Source of the DNA: Pradoshia eiseniae
GTDB lineage: Bacteria > Bacillota > Bacilli > Bacillales > Pradoshiaceae
Assembly (NCBI RefSeq): GCF_002946355.1
Contig: NZ_PKOZ01000011.1
Span: forward strand, 1 to 64,000
Length of the DNA stretch: 64,000 bases
Direction: 5' to 3'
Shown: piece after piece, positions 53,651 to 62,015 of the stretch
Position numbering within the stretch: the stretch's first letter is position 1
Layout of the letters: every line of letters begins with the position of its first letter
Notes under the pieces: generated by a model
What the model saw: the letters and a program-made list of their open reading frames with translations, nothing else
Databases searched by the model: none
Told to the model about the DNA's origin: nothing
Position numbers and translations under genes: made by a program

Positions 53651-54373
53651 ATGAATTCTTTATACGGGACGGTGCGATTAGTGTCTGAGGATTCCCTATG
53701 GTTTTTCGGAAAGCTTTTATTTCTATATATTACGATTCCCATAACATTAGTTTGGCTCCTTATTGGGTATTTATTTGGACTTGGGGATGAAACAGTCGTA
53801 TCGATAACAGGTCCAGCTTATTTCTTTGCTCCAATTTTCGCGATTGCCGGTTTTAAGTCGCTGTACCCCATAGCAATCGGGTTGGGCAGCACAAGGACAC
53901 AATTCCTCAAAGTGTTCTATAGTGTTGGTTTAGTAAGTGTTGTTTTAAGTATTTTATTTGTAAATGGATTGCATGGTTTGTTAAAAGCTGTATTCCAGCA
54001 ATGGGATATTGATTCAAATATCTTTCAACTTGGATTATTCTTAGTAAATGACTATCATTTCTTGACGTATCTATGGATTGATCTCATGTTTGTTCTGTTT
54101 CTTTTGGGTATTTCTTTCTTGCTGTACAGTATCAAGTTTAGATTGGGAACGCGCAAAAGCTTGTTCGCTCTTATGCTGCTGTCATTGGTGACGATGTTTC
54201 TGTATTATGGTGGTTATTTGACTACTAGCATGGACTGGTTTATGGAACTGGATTTAGCTGCTTTAAAAATGAAGCTCATTTCTTTAATTGGTTTATCTGG
54301 TATCATAGCATTGCTAGTTACTTATCCAATCATGCGAAATGCTTCGTTAAAGCCGAAGGCGAGAAAAGAATAA
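53651..54373 (+). CDS. ABC transporter membrane subunit, 240 aa
   Basis: Six predicted membrane helices (about residues 15-40, 50-75, 88-112, 135-165, 168-190, 205-228) and no conserved catalytic residues. It is the likely membrane partner of the ATPase encoded just upstream. AGGAGG lies about 10 bases before ATG 53651. Confidence 0.78.
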   Translation: MNSLYGTVRLVSEDSLWFFGKLLFLYITIPITLVWLLIGYLFGLGDETVVSITGPAYFFAPIFAIAGFKSLYPIAIGLGSTRTQFLKVFYSVGLVSVVLSILFVNGLHGLLKAVFQQWDIDSNIFQLGLFLVNDYHFLTYLWIDLMFVLFLLGISFLLYSIKFRLGTRKSLFALMLLSLVTMFLYYGGYLTTSMDWFMELDLAALKMKLISLIGLSGIIALLVTYPIMRNASLKPKARKE

Positions 54374-54503
54374 CTCTCCTGAGCAAAAAGGCCAGCCAAG
54401 TTAGTTTTCCTAAACTAGTAAAAGTAACGGAAGGCCGTGGCACCTCTGCATCTTGTAAGGTTGAGCGCGTAAAGTAGGGATGGTTACTTGGATTAAATAG
54501 AAG

Positions 54504-54553
54504 CAAGGCAGGAAAACCGACAATTGATGTGGGTTCGCTGCCTTGTTTGTTTA
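54504..54553 (+). terminator. Rho-independent terminator
   Basis: CAAGGCAG pairs with CTGCCTTG, with an inner stem, followed by TTTGTTT. It ends the GntR-ABC operon or serves the convergent SDR gene. Confidence 0.7.
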
Positions 54554-54621
54554 TATATCATTGTTCAGAAAAGCCCCTCAAAATGGCGGACTTTATCATT
54601 AGTTGGAACAAACCTGCTATC

Positions 54622-55389
54622 TTAGTAAGCACTCCAGCCGCCATCTGCCGTAATCGTAACCCCGTTAATTAAATGGGATTGATCAGAAGCTAGGAAGAGG
54701 GCGATATGAGCGACATCGGCGGGTGTTCCAGCCTTTGTCATCATGCTTGTTCCGCGGGTTGCCTGCTTCATGCCAAATGGATCGATATTGGTCATTTTGG
54801 CATTGAATCCTGTCACGACATGGCCCGGGGCAATCGCATTGGCACGGATATTGAGCGGGCCGTAGTGAGATGCAACGTTTTTGGTCATCCCGACAACAGC
54901 ATGCTTAGCTGCCGTATAGGTCAAGCCGCCGCGGCCGCCCATGACACCAGCAAGAGAGGCCATATTTACGATAGTGCCGCCGCCGTTTTCTTCGAAATGC
55001 GGGAGAATAGAGCGCATGCATCGCATGACACCGGTTACATTGATGTCCATGACACGATTCCAGACATCATCCTGCACATTAGCGGCCGCCTGCATATTAT
55101 CACCGACACCAGCGTTATTTACTAAGATATCTACACGTCCGAATTTCGCGATAGATTCTTTGACCATGTGCTGTACATCCTCTTCATTTGAAACATTGAC
55201 TTTGACGCCCATCGCCGTAAGCCCGGCACCAGTCAGTTCTTTCACGGTCGCATTCATAACTTCCTCGTTAAAATCGGCAATGACCACTTTCGCTCCCTCT
55301 TGTGCATAGGCAGTGGCTATTTCTTTTCCAATTCCCGCTCCACTTCCAGTTATAATGGCCACTTTGTTTTCTAATAGCTTCATATTCAT
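54622..55389 (-). CDS. SDR family NAD(P)-dependent oxidoreductase, 255 aa
   Basis: A classical short-chain dehydrogenase with cofactor motif TGSGAGIGKEIA, NNAG, catalytic Ser in NMASLAG and YTAAK (Tyr-x3-Lys), plus the C-terminal GVTITADGGWSAY. An Asp after the second strand (VVIADF) favours NAD. Similar enzymes include glucose and 3-oxoacyl reductases; the substrate cannot be told. On the minus strand AGGAGGG lies about 7 bases before the ATG at 55389; TTG 55395 is too close to it. Confidence 0.88.
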   Translation of the reverse strand: MNMKLLENKVAIITGSGAGIGKEIATAYAQEGAKVVIADFNEEVMNATVKELTGAGLTAMGVKVNVSNEEDVQHMVKESIAKFGRVDILVNNAGVGDNMQAAANVQDDVWNRVMDINVTGVMRCMRSILPHFEENGGGTIVNMASLAGVMGGRGGLTYTAAKHAVVGMTKNVASHYGPLNIRANAIAPGHVVTGFNAKMTNIDPFGMKQATRGTSMMTKAGTPADVAHIALFLASDQSHLINGVTITADGGWSAY

Positions 55390-55572
55390 ATCCAATCCCT
55401 CCTAGATGTATGCCCTTTCAAATCTAGTATACTACAAATTAACTATTCTGAAAAAACGATATATTCCTATCTAGAATATGGGCAACAGGTTAAGGATGGT
55501 GACCTTCCAAAATCCGGGAATGTTCTGGACCTAAATCTTGTCTGGGGAGTCAAAATGGCATTCACGAGCCAA

Positions 55573-55608
55573 TAAAAAAAGAGAGTGCAGCTTAGCTAAC
55601 ACTCTCTG
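55573..55608 (-). terminator. Terminator of the small membrane protein gene
   Basis: On the minus strand AGAGAGTGTTAGCT pairs with AGCTGCACTCTCT (imperfect loop end), followed by TTTTTTTATT. Confidence 0.85.
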
Positions 55609-55609
55609 A

Positions 55610-55807
55610 TCAATGAATCCATATGGTCAATAAATAATAAAGAAGCCCAGATAAAAGGAAGGCAGGAACGATTCCTATGCCTGCTCGTATTAAATATAAT
55701 TTGATGGGATTTGAAGCATAATGGTCTAATGGGATTTTATTGACATAGTGGGAGACAATCCACAGGGTTGATAGGACAATGAAAACGGCAGCTAAACCAG
55801 TATTCAT
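55610..55807 (-). CDS. Small membrane protein, 65 aa
   Basis: Two predicted membrane helices (residues 3-21 and 39-62) around a short loop (KIPLDHYASNP). AAGGAGGT lies 5 bases before the ATG at 55807; a longer frame from 55825 contains that site. Family not recognised. Monocistronic with its own terminator. Confidence 0.7.
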   Translation of the reverse strand: MNTGLAAVFIVLSTLWIVSHYVNKIPLDHYASNPIKLYLIRAGIGIVPAFLLSGLLYYLLTIWIH

Positions 55808-56030
55808 GAAGACCTCCTTTTCCAAGTGAGGCAGTATGGAATGCCCCTCTAATAGTATATTTATAAATTATTAGCTCGATGTGTTCGAAAATCCCTTATG
55901 AATATTTTATGCGTGAATGCCAAAGTAAAGAAAGAGTCTTTTTACTTAATCTTAATAAGCAGGAAAAGGGGATGAGAATGATCAGGAAGTAGTCCATTTA
56001 AGGAGAGTAAAAGCCTTTATTAGATTGTAT

Positions 56031-56060
56031 TTGACAGAAAGGAAAAACGTGCGTTAGAAT
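56031..56060 (+). promoter_or_regulatory. Promoter of the acyl-CoA operon
   Basis: TTGACA at 56031-56036 and TAGAAT at 56055-56060, 18 bases apart, just before the TetR gene. Confidence 0.65.
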
Positions 56061-56082
56061 CGAACTTGTAAACATTTACCAT

Positions 56083-56751
56083 ATGGAGGTGGTGGTCTCG
56101 CAGCTTAAAGAACGGATTCTTGCCACATCTCTCATGCTTTTTGAAAAGCATGGCTTTCATGGTGTCACCGTCAATGACATAGTGGAGGCGAGCGGTACTT
56201 CAAAGGGCGGTTTTTATCATCATTATCGTTCTAAGGACGATCTTCTATTTTCCATCCATGACACGTTTATCTCCTATGTATTGGCAAAAGCGAAAGAAGC
56301 CAATCGTACTTGTCAGACCCCAGCAGCGAAATTAGCTCAGATCATTCATTCATTTGCAAGAGTATTTGATTTGTATCAGCCCCATATATCCGTATTTTAT
56401 CAAGAGAGCAAGTATTTGAAGCCAGAGCTCGACCAGCTCATCAAGGTGAAGCGCGATGAGTATCGCCTGCTCATCAATGAGGTCATTGCGAGCGGTCAGG
56501 CGAGCGGCGAATTTAGAAGGGAAATCCCGTTTGATATTAGTGGTATGGCCATTTTAGGCATCGTCAATTGGACATCCAAATGGTATCAGCGAAACGGGGA
56601 ACGCTCGATTGAGGAGATTGCGGATATATTCACGGATTTCATTATGCATGCCCTATTGACGGAAGAAGCGAAGGAAACGTATTCCTTTTATTTTTTGGAC
56701 AAAAGTAAAGCGCTTACAAACACAAAAGGCAGACCAACCAGTCGGTCTTAA
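56083..56751 (+). CDS. TetR family regulator of the acyl-CoA operon, 222 aa
   Basis: The N-terminal TetR helix-turn-helix (FEKHGFHGVTVNDIVEASGT, KGGFYHHYRSKDDLL) is followed by a ligand-binding helical domain with aromatic residues (YQPHISVFYQES, WTSKWYQRNGE). It most likely senses an acyl-CoA and represses the operon. The start is uncertain: GGAGGTGG overlaps the first codons of the ATG 56083 frame and no ATG is ideally placed after it; GTG 56089 or 56092 are options. Confidence 0.83.
   Translation: MEVVVSQLKERILATSLMLFEKHGFHGVTVNDIVEASGTSKGGFYHHYRSKDDLLFSIHDTFISYVLAKAKEANRTCQTPAAKLAQIIHSFARVFDLYQPHISVFYQESKYLKPELDQLIKVKRDEYRLLINEVIASGQASGEFRREIPFDISGMAILGIVNWTSKWYQRNGERSIEEIADIFTDFIMHALLTEEAKETYSFYFLDKSKALTNTKGRPTSRS
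56731..56748 (+). promoter_or_regulatory. TetR-type palindrome at the end of the regulator gene
   Basis: AGACCAACCAGTCGGTCT is an imperfect palindrome with AGACC/GGTCT ends, the style of several TetR-family operators. It lies at the 3' end of the TetR gene, 20 bases before the acyl-CoA dehydrogenase gene. Confidence 0.4.
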
Positions 56752-56768
56752 ATGATGGAGGTTAGGAT

Positions 56769-57914
56769 ATGGATTTTGAATTATCGGCAGAACAACGAAT
56801 GGTCAAGGAACTGGCGCGCGATTTCGCCCAGGCTGAATTGAAGCCGCTGGCAATTGAGCTCGACCGTGAATCACGCTTCCCAGAGGATATTTTCAAGAAG
56901 ATGGGAGAGCTTGGACTGCTCGGCATTCCGTTTCCGGAGGAATATGGCGGCTCAGGCGGGGATACGATTTCCTATGCGCTGGCTGTTGAGGAGATTGGCC
57001 GTGCTTGCGGCGGAAGCGGACTTAGCTATGCGGCGGCCGTTTCACTTGGGGCAAGCCCGATTTATTATTTCGGGACGAAGGAACAGAAGGAAAAGTATTT
57101 GACGCCGCTTGCGAGCGGGAAGGGACTGGCCTCATTCGGTTTAACAGAGCCAAATGCCGGATCTGATGCCGGCGGCACGCGGACGACAGCTAAGCTTGAA
57201 GGGGACGAATACATCATTAACGGGGAGAAATGCTGGATCACGAATGCCGCCTTTGCGGATTTCATCACTGTGACAGCGGCTGTCTCCGGAAAAGAGAAAA
57301 ATGGCAAGAAGGTCATCTCTGCCTTTATCGTCCCGGCTGATGCAGAGGGTGTCAGCATTCGCAGCGATTACGAAAAAATGGGGGTGCGCGCCTCTAACAC
57401 ATGCGAAATCATCTTAGAAAATGTTCGAGTGCCGAAGGAGAATGTGCTCGGTGACCCAGACGGCGGGTTCAAGCAATTCCTCTACACATTGGACGGCGGC
57501 AGAATCTCAATTGCCGCTTTGTCAGTGGGCATCGCGCAGGCTGCCTTTGACCGGGCGCTTGCTTACAGTAAGGAAAGGGTCCAGTTCGGTCAGTCCATCT
57601 CCAAGTTCCAGGCCATCCAGTTCAAGCTGGCAGATATGGCGATGGAGATTGAGCTGGCACGGAATATGGTGATGAAGGCTGCCTGGCTGAAGGATCAAGG
57701 AAAGCCATTTACGAAGGAGTCGGCCTATGCGAAGCTATTTGCTTCAGAAATGGGCTTTCGCACCTGTAATCAGGCCATCCAAATTCATGGCGGGAACGGG
57801 TATATGCGCGAATATGAGGTAGAGCGTTATTTGAGAGATATCAAGCTAATGGAAATCGGGGAGGGAACATCAGAGATCCAGCGCCTTGTCATATCCCGCC
57901 AGCTAGGTTGCTAG
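56769..57914 (+). CDS. Acyl-CoA dehydrogenase, 381 aa
   Basis: FAD-dependent alpha-beta oxidation of an acyl-CoA. Family signatures are FGLTEPNAGSDAGG, WITNAAFADF, QFGQSISKFQ and IHGGNGYMREYEVERYLRD. The catalytic base is E365 (MEIGEGTSE), the short/medium-chain position. Isovaleryl-CoA dehydrogenases use a different position, so branched-chain specificity is not supported by this residue. First enzyme of an operon like B. subtilis yngJ onward. Confidence 0.92.
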   Translation: MDFELSAEQRMVKELARDFAQAELKPLAIELDRESRFPEDIFKKMGELGLLGIPFPEEYGGSGGDTISYALAVEEIGRACGGSGLSYAAAVSLGASPIYYFGTKEQKEKYLTPLASGKGLASFGLTEPNAGSDAGGTRTTAKLEGDEYIINGEKCWITNAAFADFITVTAAVSGKEKNGKKVISAFIVPADAEGVSIRSDYEKMGVRASNTCEIILENVRVPKENVLGDPDGGFKQFLYTLDGGRISIAALSVGIAQAAFDRALAYSKERVQFGQSISKFQAIQFKLADMAMEIELARNMVMKAAWLKDQGKPFTKESAYAKLFASEMGFRTCNQAIQIHGGNGYMREYEVERYLRDIKLMEIGEGTSEIQRLVISRQLGC

Positions 57915-57948
57915 TCTGTATGGATAAAAGATTAGGAGGATTGATGTG

Positions 57949-59586
57949 ATGGCAGATTTGGTCGAGTTAACAGTTGGAGGGTTATTGGAAGAGGTAACGA
58001 TGAAATTTGGCAGCAGGGAGGCCGTCGTTTACCCCGAGCTTGGAATCCGCCTGACTTATCAGGAGTTTGATGAGCTGACGAATGAAGCAGCAAAGGCGTT
58101 TATGGCACTCGGCATCGAAAAGGGCGACCATCTGGCCGTTTGGACGACCAATCAGCCTGAATGGCTGACGGCCCAATTCGCCACAGGAAAAATGGGAGCT
58201 GTGCTCGTGACGGTCAACACGAGCTATCGGGCACGTGAGCTTGAATACCTGCTGCGCCAGTCAGATAGCAGCACCTTCATTCTGCAGGAGAGCTTTAAGG
58301 ACAACTCGTATATAGAGACCTTGTATGAAATCGTTCCAGAGCTAAAAGACAGCAAACCAGGCGAGCTGAAATCTGAAAGATTCCCGCATTTGCGCAATGT
58401 GATTGTACTCGGGGAAACGCGGTATCCAGGCACATACACATGGGCGGATGTCATGCAGATGGCTGGCCAAATCTCAGATGCCAAGCTAGGTAAGCGCAAG
58501 AAATCCCTTCATCATGATGACGTGATCAATATGCAATACACCTCAGGAACGACTGGTTTCCCGAAAGGGGTCATGCTTTCGCACTATAATATCGTCAATA
58601 ATGCCATCAATATCTCCGAGGGCATGAAGCTGACGCAAAGGGACCGAATGTGTATCCCTGTCCCGTTCTTTCATTGCTTTGGCTGCGTGCTCGGCACCCT
58701 GACGGCCGTATCGGCAGGCGCAGCGATGGTGCCGCTTCTTGAATTCAATCCGCGCAGGGTGCTCCAGACTGTCCAGGATGAGAAATGCACGGTCCTGCAC
58801 GGGGTGCCGACGATGTTTATCGCCGAGATGAACCTGGAGGATTTCGACCGCTATAATCTATCGACCCTTAGAACGGGCATCATGGCAGGCTCGACCTGTC
58901 CGATTGAGGTCATGAAGGGCGTTGTTGAGCGGATGGGGGCAAGAGAGCTGACGATTGTGTTCGGGCAGACGGAATCCTCACCGGGCATCACTCAGACAAG
59001 GACAGATGACCCGCTTGATTTGCGCGTAACCTCCATCGGGCGGCCCATGCCAAATATTGAAGTGAAAATCGTCGAGCCGGGAACGGAAAGGGAGGTCCCA
59101 AGACTCGAGCATGGGGAGCTCATCACACGAGGGTATCATGTGATGAAGGGCTACTATAATGACCCTCACGCGACCGCAGCAGCCATCACGCCAGACGGCT
59201 GGCTTCATACGGGGGACCTCGCTGTCATGGATGAGAACGGCTATTGCTCGATTACAGGCAGGCTAAAGGACATGATCATCCGCGGCGGGGAGAATATTTA
59301 CCCGCGCGAAATTGAGGAATTTCTCTACCAGCATCCGCAAATCATGGACGTTCAGGTCATTGGCGTGCCGGATGAGAAATATGGGGAGGAGCTGATGGCG
59401 TGGATCATCCCGAAGGATGGACATGACCTTACAGCTGAGGATGTGCGAGCCTACTGTGAAGGGAAGATTTCACGTTTTAAGATTCCTCGCTATATCGAAT
59501 TTACGGATGAGTACCCGATGACAGCCTCTGGGAAAATCCAAAAATACAAGCTTCGTGAAAAATCAGCAGAAATATTGACGCAATAG
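57949..59586 (+). CDS. Acyl-CoA synthetase (AMP-binding), 545 aa
   Basis: Activates a fatty or branched-chain acid to its CoA thioester with ATP. Motifs are YTSGTTGFPKGV (P-loop), FGQTESSPGI, GWLHTGDLAVMDENGY, GRLKDMIIRGGENIYP and the C-terminal lysine in TASGKIQKYKLRE. The order matches yngI after yngJ. AGGAGGA lies 8 bases before ATG 57949. The substrate is unknown. Confidence 0.9.
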   Translation: MADLVELTVGGLLEEVTMKFGSREAVVYPELGIRLTYQEFDELTNEAAKAFMALGIEKGDHLAVWTTNQPEWLTAQFATGKMGAVLVTVNTSYRARELEYLLRQSDSSTFILQESFKDNSYIETLYEIVPELKDSKPGELKSERFPHLRNVIVLGETRYPGTYTWADVMQMAGQISDAKLGKRKKSLHHDDVINMQYTSGTTGFPKGVMLSHYNIVNNAINISEGMKLTQRDRMCIPVPFFHCFGCVLGTLTAVSAGAAMVPLLEFNPRRVLQTVQDEKCTVLHGVPTMFIAEMNLEDFDRYNLSTLRTGIMAGSTCPIEVMKGVVERMGARELTIVFGQTESSPGITQTRTDDPLDLRVTSIGRPMPNIEVKIVEPGTEREVPRLEHGELITRGYHVMKGYYNDPHATAAAITPDGWLHTGDLAVMDENGYCSITGRLKDMIIRGGENIYPREIEEFLYQHPQIMDVQVIGVPDEKYGEELMAWIIPKDGHDLTAEDVRAYCEGKISRFKIPRYIEFTDEYPMTASGKIQKYKLREKSAEILTQ

Positions 59587-59604
59587 GAGGGAGCTGGGGA
59601 GATT

Positions 59605-60957
59605 ATGTTCAAGAAAATATTGATCGCTAACCGAGGTGAAATCGCCTCCCGCATCATCCGTGCCTGCAGGAGGCTGAATATTGAATCGGTCGCTGTCTAT
59701 TCAGAAGCGGACCAGCAAGCACCGTTTGTGAAGGAAGCCGACCATGCCCGCCTTCTTGGCGGACCAAGGGTCAATGAGAGCTACCTCAATGCGGCAAAAA
59801 TCATAGAAATCGCCAAGGAAGAGGGAGCTGAGGCCATCCATCCAGGCTATGGGTTCCTTAGTGAGAGCGGGCCATTCGCCCGCTTGTGCAAGGAGGAAGG
59901 AATTGTCTTCATCGGACCCTCTGCCTCAGTCATTGAGGCGATGGGCATTAAGACGAAGGCACGCAAAATCATGGAGGAGGCTGGGGTACCGGTCGTCCCA
60001 GGCCTGTCAGATGCAGCCGTGAGTGTCGAGGATGCGCTTAGTGCGGCAGAGCAAATCGGTTATCCGGTCATGCTGAAGGCATCCGCTGGCGGAGGCGGGA
60101 TAGGCATGCAGAGAGTCAATGATGCAGCCGAGCTTGAGAAGGCCTTCTCCGGCAACCAAAAGCGGGCGGAATCCTTCTTCGGCAACGGGGAAATGTTCGT
60201 CGAGAAATTAGTCGAGAATGCCCGTCATATCGAGATCCAGGTGCTCGCTGACCGTCATGGCAACGCCGTTTACTTAGGAGAGAGGGAATGCTCAATCCAG
60301 CGCCGCAACCAAAAGGTCGTGGAGGAGGCGCCGTCTCCATTTGTGGACGGGGAACTGAGGCGCAACATGGGCGAGTCGGCGATCCGTGCCGTGAAAAAAT
60401 TAGGCTATGAAAATGCCGGCACATTAGAATTCCTCGTGGATTCCGAGAAGAATTATTACTTTCTTGAGATGAATACGAGGCTTCAGGTTGAGCATCCGGT
60501 TACCGAGGAGGTCACTGGCATTGATATCGTGACCGAACAAATCCGCATCGCTTATGGGGAGGAGCTCTCCATCAGACAGAAGGATGTCACCATTATCGGC
60601 CATTCGATTGAGGTAAGAATCTATGCGGAGGACCCTGTGACCTTTTATCCGTCACCAGGGCAGATTACGAGGCTTTCCTTCTCGGAAGGTCCGCGAATCC
60701 GCCATGAGATGGGGATAGATGGCCAGAGCTTGGTCAGTCCTTTTTACGATCCGATGCTAGCGAAGCTCATTGTCACTGGGGCTGACCGGTATGATGCGAT
60801 TATGGGTCTTGCCGATGCGCTTCGGGCGTACAAAATAGAAGGGATTAAAACCAATATTCCTCTTCTTCAAGACATCATCAATCATGAGGCCTTCAAGAAC
60901 GGGGACATGAATACAAGCTTTATTGACACACATCTGAAAAAACAACGAAAAGGATAG
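59605..60957 (+). CDS. Biotin carboxylase subunit of an acyl-CoA carboxylase, 450 aa
   Basis: Carboxylates biotin on the carrier protein with ATP and bicarbonate. Motifs are ILIANRGEIASRIIRACR, HPGYGFLSE, the glycine-rich KASAGGGGIGMQ, ECSIQRRNQKVVEEAPS and the catalytic EMNTRLQVEHPVTE. Length is normal for an AccC-type protein. It is probably not the housekeeping AccC, because a carrier and a propionyl-type carboxyltransferase follow in the operon. Confidence 0.93.
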   Translation: MFKKILIANRGEIASRIIRACRRLNIESVAVYSEADQQAPFVKEADHARLLGGPRVNESYLNAAKIIEIAKEEGAEAIHPGYGFLSESGPFARLCKEEGIVFIGPSASVIEAMGIKTKARKIMEEAGVPVVPGLSDAAVSVEDALSAAEQIGYPVMLKASAGGGGIGMQRVNDAAELEKAFSGNQKRAESFFGNGEMFVEKLVENARHIEIQVLADRHGNAVYLGERECSIQRRNQKVVEEAPSPFVDGELRRNMGESAIRAVKKLGYENAGTLEFLVDSEKNYYFLEMNTRLQVEHPVTEEVTGIDIVTEQIRIAYGEELSIRQKDVTIIGHSIEVRIYAEDPVTFYPSPGQITRLSFSEGPRIRHEMGIDGQSLVSPFYDPMLAKLIVTGADRYDAIMGLADALRAYKIEGIKTNIPLLQDIINHEAFKNGDMNTSFIDTHLKKQRKG

Positions 60958-60968
60958 GAGGAAGAAAG

Positions 60969-61184
60969 ATGGCACAAGAGATTAAGGCAAGCATGGCAGG
61001 GAGCGTTTGGAAGATTCAAGTAGGTGTTGGGGATAACGTGACAAGCGGGGATGATATTGTCATTTTAGAGTCGATGAAGATGGAGATTCCCATAGCGGCT
61101 GATGCGGATGGACGGATTGCTGAGGTGCTAGTCAACGAAGGGGATTTCGTGAATGAGGGAGATGTGCTCGCCCGCATTGACTGA
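60969..61184 (+). CDS. Biotin carboxyl carrier protein, 71 aa
   Basis: A stand-alone biotinyl domain with the biotinylation motif ESMKME (K37) and the paired glycine turn VNEGDFVNEGDVL. It shuttles carboxybiotin between the biotin carboxylase upstream and the carboxyltransferase downstream. AGGAGG lies 8 bases before ATG 60969. Confidence 0.92.
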   Translation: MAQEIKASMAGSVWKIQVGVGDNVTSGDDIVILESMKMEIPIAADADGRIAEVLVNEGDFVNEGDVLARID

Positions 61185-61199
61185 CAGGATGAGAAGAGG

Positions 61200-61991
61200 A
61201 TGAAGGGAGAGATGAGTGTGCTTGAACAATGGAGTGAGGATACAGGAGTTCGCATCATCAGGCTCAACAGGCCGAATCAGGCTAATGCCTTATCTATGAG
61301 CCTGCTAAAAGAATTGCAATCCACCCTTCAGGAAATAAAGAATAACGAAGAAATCCGCTGCATCATCTTTACTGGCAGCGGGGATCGAGTGTTCTCGGCT
61401 GGAGCCGACTTGAAGGAGAGAAGGGAGCTGCCGGCTGAACAGGTGCCAAAGGCGGTCTCCTTGATTAAGGATACGATCAATCTGATTGATGAGCTGCAAC
61501 AGCCGACCATTGCCTGCCTGAACGGGTCTGCCTTTGGCGGCGGGCTTGAATTGGCGCTCGCGTGCGATCTGCGAATTGCCGTAAGTGAAGCCAAGCTTGG
61601 CCTGACAGAGACGACGCTTGGCATCATTCCCGGTGCCGGCGGAACGCAGCGCCTCCCGCGAATTGTCGGAGTCGCCAAGGCGAAGGAATTGATATTCACA
61701 GGTAAACGCATTTCAGCGGAAGAAGCGAAAGAAATCGGCCTTGTGAATGAGGTCGTGCCAAATGGAGAATCGATGAAGGCAGGCTTGGAATGGGCCGGCC
61801 AAATCGCTGCAAATGGGCCGATAGCTGTTAAGGCAGCGAAGAAGGCGATTACCAGCGGGCTTGATACCAATCTTGCCCATGGAATAGAAATAGAGAATCA
61901 ATGCTATCAGCTGACCATTCCGACAGAGGACCGTCTGGAGGGCTTGCGCGCATTCCAGGAAAAGAGGAAGCCTGTTTATAGAGGAATCTAG
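61200..61991 (+). CDS. Enoyl-CoA hydratase/isomerase family protein, 263 aa
   Basis: Crotonase fold with the oxyanion-hole segments FSAGADLKER and LNGSAFGGGLELALACDLRI and the catalytic Glu region LGLTETTLGIIPGAGGTQRL (both catalytic glutamates present). In a leucine-type pathway it would hydrate 3-methylglutaconyl-CoA, as proposed for YngF. The start is uncertain: ATG 61200, ATG 61212 or GTG 61218, the last having AGGGAGA at ideal spacing. Confidence 0.9.
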   Translation: MKGEMSVLEQWSEDTGVRIIRLNRPNQANALSMSLLKELQSTLQEIKNNEEIRCIIFTGSGDRVFSAGADLKERRELPAEQVPKAVSLIKDTINLIDELQQPTIACLNGSAFGGGLELALACDLRIAVSEAKLGLTETTLGIIPGAGGTQRLPRIVGVAKAKELIFTGKRISAEEAKEIGLVNEVVPNGESMKAGLEWAGQIAANGPIAVKAAKKAITSGLDTNLAHGIEIENQCYQLTIPTEDRLEGLRAFQEKRKPVYRGI

Positions 61992-62015
61992 CTCTCGAAA
62001 GGAAGGATATGAATC

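Noticed and set aside
54374-54503. Possible structured RNA between the ABC operon and its terminator
   Set aside because: I compared it by eye with c-di-AMP, THF, Mn and SAM riboswitch signatures and found no match.
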